From the NCBI GenBank assembly GCA_964370305.1, contig CAYJIU010000097.1, forward strand, positions 1 through 7,422: a stretch of 7,422 nt of DNA, read 5' to 3'. Position 1 is the stretch's first letter; each line of letters opens with the position of its first letter. The notes below the pieces were generated by a model. The model was given only the letters and a program-made list of their open reading frames with translations. It searched no databases and had not been told where the DNA came from. Position numbers and translations under genes: made by a program. The stretch comes from CAYJAD01 sp964370305. Lineage in GTDB: Bacteria; Desulfobacterota; Desulfovibrionia; Desulfovibrionales; Desulfovibrionaceae. Below, in pieces: positions 1-3,817 of this stretch.

Positions 1-54
1 AGCGACAGCCTCCTAAGCTGTAGGCCCCAGGTTCGATTCCTGGCGGGCGCACCA
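1..54 (+). tRNA. tRNA-Arg (anticodon CCT), 3' part
   Basis: This is the 3' portion of a tRNA cut by the window edge. The anticodon stem is ACAGC (5-9) with GCTGT (17-21), closing the 7-nt loop CTCCTAA, which puts the anticodon CCT at 12-14 and decodes AGG (Arg). A 5-nt variable region follows. The T arm is CCAGG/CCTGG around TTCGATT. The 3' acceptor strand CGGGCGC and discriminator A end in an encoded CCA at 52-54. The acceptor 5' strand and D arm lie outside the window. tRNA-Arg genes are common integration sites, and the decayed gene beginning seven bases downstream fits a recombination boundary, but no second copy of the tRNA 3' end is visible here. Confidence 0.95.
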
Positions 55-60
55 CATAAA

Positions 61-220
61 TCAAGGACTTATGCAAATTTGCAAGACTATCTTTGTCAAT
101 ATGGCTAAGTTTAGCAATGTTCCTTTTTCAATACCATAAACGCCGTTCTTACATTTTTGTATGCAAGCTCCACACTCTGTACACGGAGCATGGTCAATAA
201 TGGGATACCAATTTAATCAT
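61..220 (-). pseudogene. Remnant of small 4Fe-4S ferredoxin gene, frameshifted and truncated
   Basis: On the minus strand the frame read from base 210 encodes WYPIIDHAPC followed by CTECGACIQKC and KNGVYGIEKG. The CxxCxxCxxxC spacing is that of a 4Fe-4S cluster. This frame has no ATG, GTG or TTG start and meets a stop (TGA) just upstream. An ATG at 220 reads Met-Ile-Lys in another frame, and removing one T at about 210-211 would join it to Trp-Tyr-Pro, giving the start expected of such proteins. After GIEKG the similarity ends: the reading continues as unrelated hydrophobic residues to a TGA at 63-61, and the second cysteine cluster expected in dicluster relatives is absent. The remnant starts 31 nt after the CcdA-like gene on the same strand, so it was probably the last gene of that operon. 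A sequencing error could explain the frameshift but not the lost C-terminus. A monocluster form ending naturally at the TGA is possible but less likely. Confidence 0.6.
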
Positions 221-251
221 TTTGTGGTTTTCTTATTATAGTCGATTTAAG

Positions 252-959
252 TTACATTTGGAAAGCTAGGTGGAACATATAAAATCCAATACCCAATAAA
301 ATCAATGCTAAAGTTATATTCAATACCTTGGCCACATGGGTATAGCTATCATTCTGGGATAGTTTTTGTACAAATCCCACCGACGTTCCGGCAATGACAG
401 CCAAGATTCCATGCCCAAGGGAGTAAAGCAAAAACAGCATGATCCCAAAGGCTAAGCTGCCTTTGCCAGCAACGATGGCAATAAGCACTATTAGCACAGG
501 TGTTGAACATGGTGAGGCAAAAAGCCCGCCTAAGATGCCAGCCACAAATGCACCAATTACGCCCTTGCTTTTATTCTTGGCCATGAGGTTAACTGAAGGT
601 ATAAATTGATAAATTCCTAGCATTTGCAAAACCATAAGCATCATAAGTGCGCCCAGCACAATAAACCACCACTTAGCCGCCGTGCCAATCAGCTCTCCGG
701 CAAGAGAGGCTAGCACTCCAAAAATAGTAAAGGTTAAGGCACTGCCAAGGGCAAAAACCACTGACAATATAAAGGCTTGCTTGGTATTGTGCTCACCGCC
801 AAGATTACTTGTACCCCCAACGTAGCCCACAATCAGAGGCACGCTTGAAAGCGAGCAAGGCGTAAAAGATGTAATAACGCCTGCTAAAAATGCCACAAAG
901 GGAGCAAGCCAAGTGGCGTTTGCCAAAATTTCCGAGAGCTGGCTTAAGAGTGCATCCAC
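252..959 (-). CDS. CcdA/DsbD-type membrane protein (ArsG-like permease possible)
   Basis: A 235-aa polytopic inner-membrane protein with about six hydrophobic segments (near residues 18-45, 62-88, 95-118, 133-163, 168-195 and 212-234). The two diagnostic CcdA motifs are present: TPCSLSSVP with Cys35 in helix 1 and SPCSTPV with Cys151 in helix 4. In CcdA/DsbD proteins this pair carries electrons from cytosolic thioredoxin across the membrane to a periplasmic thiol protein. The natural partner is the membrane-anchored thioredoxin encoded just upstream. The start is GTG (959-957), whose G is shared with the upstream gene's TAG stop (TAGTG on the minus strand), implying translational coupling; GGAG lies 7 nt before it. 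Similar CcdA-like proteins in arsenic clusters are annotated as ArsG, an exporter of aromatic aminoarsenicals. The sequence alone cannot separate the electron-transfer role from the exporter role. Confidence 0.88.
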   Translation of the reverse strand: MDALLSQLSEILANATWLAPFVAFLAGVITSFTPCSLSSVPLIVGYVGGTSNLGGEHNTKQAFILSVVFALGSALTFTIFGVLASLAGELIGTAAKWWFIVLGALMMLMVLQMLGIYQFIPSVNLMAKNKSKGVIGAFVAGILGGLFASPCSTPVLIVLIAIVAGKGSLAFGIMLFLLYSLGHGILAVIAGTSVGFVQKLSQNDSYTHVAKVLNITLALILLGIGFYMFHLAFQM

Positions 960-1474
960 TAGTTTACTCCAAGATCCTTGAGAATATTGCGCATTTGGGT
1001 TTCACTAAGGCCGCCTTGGTGGGCTGTGAAGGCATGCTCATTGGTTTTATCAAGGCTATATTTTATAAATTGTATATCGGATACTTGTTTTGGTACATAG
1101 GGTGTCCCATCGGCATTAAAAATAATTTGGGTGGGGATGACCTGCACCGGAAAGCCCTCTGCCCCCTTGGGGTGCTTCCATACATCAACAAACTTAATAA
1201 TTGCCTTACCTTGCATCTCTTGGTTAAGCTTAACTAAGACTGGGGCCATTTCTTTGCAGGGTATGCAAGAATCTGCACCAAAGTCAATAATAATAGGTAG
1301 ATTTGCACTTTTTAGGGCTTTCAAGTCAATTGACTCGGCATTTAAGCTAAAGGGTGTATTGTGTGTGCTGGCTGTTTTAATATCTGGTTCTTTCTTTTCT
1401 TGCATAAACCAAAGGGCAAAAATGCCCACAAGCATAAATGCTGGAACAATAATTTTCAATAATTTATTAGACAT
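959..1474 (-). CDS. Membrane-anchored periplasmic thioredoxin-family protein
   Basis: A 171-aa protein with an N-terminal signal anchor (hydrophobic residues about 7-23 after Lys4/Lys7, with no obvious cleavage box) and a thioredoxin fold from about residue 55. The active site is SCIPCKEM (Cys70, Cys73) after IIIDFGAD. The cis-proline is in VIPTQ (Pro114), followed by the usual strand and ADGTPY turn. The topology puts the CxxC in the periplasm, where it would be kept reduced by the CcdA-like protein encoded directly downstream, with which it shares one base. The family reduces disulfides, for example in apocytochrome c maturation, but linkage to ACR3 suggests a role in arsenic or thiol stress. 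The start ATG (1474) has AAGGA about 8 nt upstream. An ArsE/ArsF-like redox partner is an alternative, but the classical CxxC favours a plain thioredoxin. Confidence 0.9.
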   Translation of the reverse strand: MSNKLLKIIVPAFMLVGIFALWFMQEKKEPDIKTASTHNTPFSLNAESIDLKALKSANLPIIIDFGADSCIPCKEMAPVLVKLNQEMQGKAIIKFVDVWKHPKGAEGFPVQVIPTQIIFNADGTPYVPKQVSDIQFIKYSLDKTNEHAFTAHQGGLSETQMRNILKDLGVN

Positions 1475-1530
1475 AATATATTCCTTTATTATACGACATC
1501 TACATTATTATGTAGTGCAATATTATATTG

Positions 1531-1725
1531 TTACGTATTATTTGAGTCTTTTGGAGAAGTATCTTCTTCGTTATTATGTATGTTTTTTTCTTGAATAGCC
1601 TTTTGAGCTTCGATGTCTGACACTTTACACATATTACCGCAAGCGCAAAGAGCCATAGCTTGGCCATGCTCATTAATAACCTGCTCTTCAATGGTAAGAG
1701 GTTTTAAATGTGTTTGGCTTGTCAT
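1531..1725 (-). CDS. Small cysteine-containing protein in ars operon (64 aa)
   Basis: I do not recognise this family. The 64-aa product has no signal peptide or membrane segment. It has three cysteines grouped as LCACGNMCK (CxCxxxC, residues 27-33) and a polar, charged C-terminal tail rich in Asn, Glu, Lys and Asp. The ATG at 1725 is preceded by a strong AAGGAG 5 nt away, which supports real translation. It lies between ACR3 (104 nt upstream) and the thioredoxin gene (56 nt downstream), all on one strand. Three closely spaced thiols could bind As(III) or another soft metal, or be a thioredoxin substrate; this is inferred from context only. The overlapping ORF in another frame (1500-1691) lacks a comparable ribosome binding site and is taken as a shadow. 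Confidence 0.65.
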   Translation of the reverse strand: MTSQTHLKPLTIEEQVINEHGQAMALCACGNMCKVSDIEAQKAIQEKNIHNNEEDTSPKDSNNT

Positions 1726-1775
1726 ATTTTCTCCTTAAAAAATTCAACTCTTAGAATAAAAATATTTTGCAAAAT

Positions 1776-1814
1776 GGCCCGTTAAAAAATATGGGTGCTT
1801 ACTTTTAACGGGCC
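1776..1814 (-). terminator. Intra-operon hairpin, 12-bp perfect stem
   Basis: GGCCCGTTAAAA (1776-1787) and TTTTAACGGGCC (1803-1814) are perfect reverse complements around a 15-nt loop, beginning 16 nt after the ACR3 stop. In the minus-strand transcript the stem is followed by ATTTTGCAAAATATTTTT, a broken rather than continuous U tract. It could therefore be a partial terminator, attenuating expression of the redox genes relative to ACR3, or a 3'-end stabilising structure on the ACR3 message. The stem is certain from the sequence; its effect is inferred. Confidence 0.6.
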
Positions 1815-1829
1815 GTCTCTAGGGGTTTT

Positions 1830-2879
1830 TTATACATTCGCAAATTGATTGCGTGTGTTATTGGCATATTTTACCAAGGCTAGCATAACTGGCACTTCCA
1901 CCAGCACACCCACAATGGTAGCTAACGCTACAGGACTTGCCACACCGAAAAGAGCAATGGCCACAGCTACAGAAAGCTCAAAAAAGTTTGACGCACCAAT
2001 CATTCCAGCAGGGGCCGCAATGGAGTGAGGCAAGTTGAGCATTTTACTGGCACGGTAGGCAATAAAAAAGATAAGCACCGTTTGAATGATAAGCGGAATA
2101 GCTATGAGTACGATATGTAAAGGGTTTTCTAAAACAACCTTTCCTTGAAAGGAGAAAATCAAAATTAAAGTTAACAACAAACCCATGATGGTGCTATTGC
2201 CAAACTTGGGAATAAAAGACTTTTCAAAATATTCAAGTCCTTTGCTTTTTACTACTAAATGACGAGTAAGCATACCGCCAAACAGCGGAATAACCACAAA
2301 AAGCACCACAGATAGGATAAGGGTATTCCAAGGAACAGTAACTCCACTTACTCCCAGTAAAAAGGCCACGATGGGGGTGAACGCTACAAGAATAATAAGG
2401 TCGTTGGTAGCAACTTGTACAACAGTATATGCCGCATCACCCTTAGTTAAATGGCTCCACACAAAAACCATGGCTGTGCAAGGAGCTGCACCTAAAAGTA
2501 CAGCACCGGCTAAGTAGTCACGAGCTAGTTCAGGAGAAATAAAAGCACTAAAAAGCACATGAAAAAACAACCATGCAATACCAAACATGGTAAAGGGTTT
2601 AATAAGCCAGTTGGTCACCCACGTTATGAAAAGCCCTTTGGGGTTTTTACCTACATTCTTAATGCTTTGGAAATCTACTTTCAGCATCATAGGGTAAATC
2701 ATGACCCAAATAAGTATGGCAATAGGAATGGAAACATTGGCATATTCCCATGTATTTAAAAATTCGGGGATGCCGGGGGCAAATTTGCTGATAGCAATAC
2801 CAATAACCATACACAGAGCTACCCATACAGTAAGATAGCGTTCAAAAAAGCTGATACCTGATTGTTGTGTTTTTTCCAT
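1830..2879 (-). CDS. acr3: ACR3-family arsenite efflux permease
   Basis: A membrane protein of 349 aa from the chosen start, with ten expected helices of the bile acid/arsenite/riboflavin transporter superfamily. It exports arsenite, and in some members antimonite, from the cytoplasm using the proton motive force. ACR3 hallmarks are the N-terminal SGISFFERYLT, the GAAPCTAMVFVWSHLTKGD block with the conserved Cys (Cys134), TNDLIILVAF, and GASNFFELSVAVA with the conserved Glu (Glu301). Family studies tie this Cys and Glu to transport. The start ATG at 2879 was chosen because AGAGG lies about 7 nt upstream and the protein then begins MEKTQQSGISFF, as expected for the family. An upstream ATG at 2915 or TTG at 2918 would add 12-13 polar residues but has no good ribosome binding site. 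It is the first gene of the minus-strand operon. No arsR or arsC is visible, so regulator and arsenate reductase must lie elsewhere. Confidence 0.95.
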   Translation of the reverse strand: MEKTQQSGISFFERYLTVWVALCMVIGIAISKFAPGIPEFLNTWEYANVSIPIAILIWVMIYPMMLKVDFQSIKNVGKNPKGLFITWVTNWLIKPFTMFGIAWLFFHVLFSAFISPELARDYLAGAVLLGAAPCTAMVFVWSHLTKGDAAYTVVQVATNDLIILVAFTPIVAFLLGVSGVTVPWNTLILSVVLFVVIPLFGGMLTRHLVVKSKGLEYFEKSFIPKFGNSTIMGLLLTLILIFSFQGKVVLENPLHIVLIAIPLIIQTVLIFFIAYRASKMLNLPHSIAAPAGMIGASNFFELSVAVAIALFGVASPVALATIVGVLVEVPVMLALVKYANNTRNQFANV

Positions 2880-2960
2880 GAGAGTACCTCTTATACTTTC
2901 CGATTTATTTTCCATCAAAATATGCCCAGCATGCTCTAAACCCCAAAACAGTACGACACT

Positions 2961-3077
2961 TTACATATAGTTATACACTGCCATACATAGTGATGCCAAA
3001 AGAGCCATACTAGAAAGGGGGTTACTGTTGCAATAAAGTTGTACTGTGCGCGAATGGTGTACACTTGTATTATTCAT
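2961..3077 (-). CDS. Possible 38-aa small ORF upstream of acr3
   Basis: An ATG at 3077 with AAAGGA about 7 nt upstream opens a 38-codon frame ending in TAA at 2963-2961. The product starts MNNTSVHHSR and ends in a mildly hydrophobic stretch (SSMALLASLCMAVYNYM) with two cysteines. It is not recognised. Its 3' half overlaps the proposed acr3 promoter, so if that promoter is right this ORF may be fortuitous; if transcription begins further upstream it could be a leader peptide. Low confidence. Confidence 0.22.
   Translation of the reverse strand: MNNTSVHHSRTVQLYCNSNPLSSMALLASLCMAVYNYM
2970..2999 (-). promoter_or_regulatory. Candidate promoter of the acr3 operon
   Basis: On the minus strand TTGGCA (2999-2994; 5 of 6 to the sigma-70 -35 consensus) is followed after 18 nt by TATAAC (2975-2970; 5 of 6 to -10). 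The predicted transcript starts near 2963, giving a leader of about 84 nt before the chosen ACR3 start. An imperfect direct repeat, ACTATGTATGGCAGTG and ACTATATGTAAAGTG, spans the spacer, the -10 and the bases just after it, a reasonable place for a repressor. Assigned by eye from hexamer match and position. Confidence 0.5.
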
Positions 3078-3240
3078 GCTATGTTCCTTTACTTTGATTG
3101 TTGTTGAAATGTTAATGTATTTGAGTAAAATTTTTTATAACCTGTGCGTGACAAAATATGCATACACTGAACGCATTTTTCTACAAACGTTGCTTAGTAA
3201 AATTGCGCGGCTTGTTCAGCGCCTACAATTCAATATTTCA

Positions 3241-3258
3241 ACATTATTTGAATAATGT
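3241..3258. promoter_or_regulatory. 18-bp dyad, possible ArsR-type operator
   Basis: ACATTATT and AATAATGT are perfect inverted repeats around a central TG. The AT-rich ATTATTTGAATAAT core resembles the general look of ArsR/SmtB-family operators. On the minus strand it partly overlaps TTGACA (3261-3256), followed after 18 nt by AATATT (3237-3232), a weak second promoter that would read toward acr3. An operator role is inferred, and the site is far (about 360 nt) from the acr3 start. Confidence 0.3.
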
Positions 3259-3371
3259 CAAGGCAGAATATTTATTTTTTGGGATTTTTTAGATATTACC
3301 CTTATTTTAATGATAAAAAAATATAAATACAAAAAAAACAAAAAACACAACACGCCATGCAAACACGTTTG

Positions 3372-3390
3372 TCTGCATTGTCAATGCAGA
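3372..3390. promoter_or_regulatory. 19-bp palindrome upstream of adhesin promoter
   Basis: TCTGCATTG and CAATGCAGA are perfect 9-bp inverted repeats separated by one T. The site is centred about 53 bp upstream of the -35 hexamer at 3434, where an activator or a distal repressor could bind. A symmetric dyad with a 1-bp centre cannot form a good RNA hairpin, so a DNA-binding dimer is the likelier reader. Its identity is unknown. Confidence 0.4.
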
Positions 3391-3411
3391 TGAGATAAAA
3401 TTACAATACCT

Positions 3412-3462
3412 AAAAAAAATGCAAAAAAAATTATTGACAATATTATTTACAAACCCTATTTT
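3412..3462 (+). promoter_or_regulatory. Candidate adhesin promoter with UP-like A-tracts
   Basis: A perfect -35 TTGACA (3434-3439) is followed after 17 nt by TATTTT (3457-3462; 4 of 6 to -10). Directly upstream lie two A8 runs (3412-3419, 3423-3430) spaced 11 bp, about one helical turn, where an UP element contacts RNA polymerase alpha subunits. Transcription would start near 3469, giving a leader of about 350 nt before the adhesin ATG. A second, weaker possibility is TTGACA at 3694-3699 with TATGAA at 3719-3724 (19-nt spacer). A perfect TATAAT at 3689-3694 has no -35 partner. Confidence 0.5.
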
Positions 3463-3526
3463 AAAACTAGGTAAAAGAAATACAGTGTGCGTGTTGCATA
3501 CTTTAACCTCAAACATTAGATATTTA

Positions 3527-3607
3527 TGCCTGCTTTGAGTTTTTCATAGAATTGAGCACGGCCAACGTGATGAAAGCTCTCAAACCATCAAATGGTAAAT
3601 TCAGGCA
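3527..3607 (+). ncRNA. Candidate structured leader RNA of adhesin gene
   Basis: Several complementary segments nest here: TGCCTG (3527-3532) with CAGGCA (3602-3607), TTTGAG (3534-3539) with CTCAAA (3579-3584), CACG/CGTG (3557-3560/3566-3569), and CCAT/ATGG (3585-3588/3592-3595) with a CAA loop. Together they could fold into a closed, branched element. A competing pairing uses TTGAG (3552-3556) with the same CTCAA, the kind of alternative seen in regulatory leaders. It does not match the c-di-GMP, SAM, TPP, purine or cobalamin riboswitch cores I know. The stems are short and could be chance. Confidence 0.25.
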
Positions 3608-3616
3608 AATATTTGC
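3605..3616. repeat. 12-bp perfect palindrome GCAAATATTTGC
   Basis: A perfect 12-bp palindrome in the adhesin leader overlapping the last bases of the possible structured element. A similar 12-mer, TGCAAATTTGCA, occurs at 72-83 just after the tRNA. In AT-rich DNA such palindromes can arise by chance; an operator is possible. Confidence 0.3.
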
Positions 3617-3636
3617 ACTTTGGGTGCTGGACTAGT

Positions 3637-3686
3637 ACCCCCTAATTTGCGCTTCAGGGGCTTTGCCCTGGGGGTTGGTACCCCTG
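3637..3686 (+). repeat. GC-rich inverted-repeat element in adhesin leader
   Basis: A GC-rich island inside AT-rich DNA with mutually exclusive pairings: CAGGG/CCCTG (3655-3659/3666-3670), ACCCCC/GGGGGT (3637-3642/3670-3675), GGGGT/ACCCC (3671-3675/3680-3684, 4-nt loop), and CAGGGG/CCCCTG (3655-3660/3681-3686). The GGGGCTTTGCCC core resembles intergenic palindromic elements that I recall as recurring in Desulfovibrio-type genomes. No U tract follows, so it is not a standard terminator. It may be a dispersed repeat or an RNA switch. Confidence 0.4.
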
Positions 3687-3768
3687 CCTATAATTGACAT
3701 GCTACCTGAGCGGTGTTTTATGAATTCTGCAGTGTGTGTCGGGCCTATCTTAAATATTCCCATATATT

Positions 3769-3784
3769 GCAACTTTTTTGTTGC
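3769..3784 (+). other. Small hairpin upstream of adhesin ribosome binding site
   Basis: GCAAC (3769-3773) pairs with GTTGC (3780-3784) around a T6 loop, followed by TCTTTTCT. It ends 20 nt before the AGGAG at 3806-3810, which sits 7 nt ahead of the ATG. It may shape the ribosome binding region; the stem is short. Confidence 0.3.
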
Positions 3785-3817
3785 TCTTTTCTAATGCTCA
3801 AAATTAGGAGTTAAGTT

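Larger units (their letters stand above)
2916..3817. other. Divergent AT-rich intergenic region (~0.9 kb)
   Basis: No convincing protein gene of normal size is seen between the divergent acr3 operon and the adhesin gene. The acr3 side (2916-3260) holds the acr3 promoter, the 38-aa candidate and an 18-bp dyad. The middle (about 3262-3433) is extremely A/T-rich, with poly-A tracts that suggest bent DNA and a 19-bp palindrome. The adhesin side (3434-3817) holds a promoter and a long leader with possible RNA structures and a GC-rich inverted-repeat element. Longer frames here (3046-3255 plus, 3307-3516 minus) lack ribosome binding sites and have low-complexity products. Confidence 0.6.

Noticed and set aside
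62..95. Possible tRNA terminator (CAAGGA with TCTTTG and an inner palindrome)
   Set aside because: The stem needs a G-T pair and several mismatches, and no T tract follows, so I do not call a terminator.
890..1598. Plus-strand frames opposite the thioredoxin and CcdA genes
   Set aside because: The minus-strand genes have clear domains and ribosome binding sites; these frames have neither.
3046..3255. 69-codon plus-strand frame with a GTG start
   Set aside because: It has no ribosome binding site, a composition typical of AT-rich noncoding DNA, and overlaps promoter and dyad signals on the other strand.
3307..3516. 69-codon minus-strand frame rich in Phe
   Set aside because: The Phe-rich product comes from translating poly-A/T tracts; there is no ribosome binding site before the ATG.
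3540..3600. c-di-GMP (GEMM) riboswitch or hammerhead ribozyme (GATGAAA seen)
   Set aside because: The conserved GEMM core and the CTGATGA...GAAA hammerhead core with matching stems are not present.
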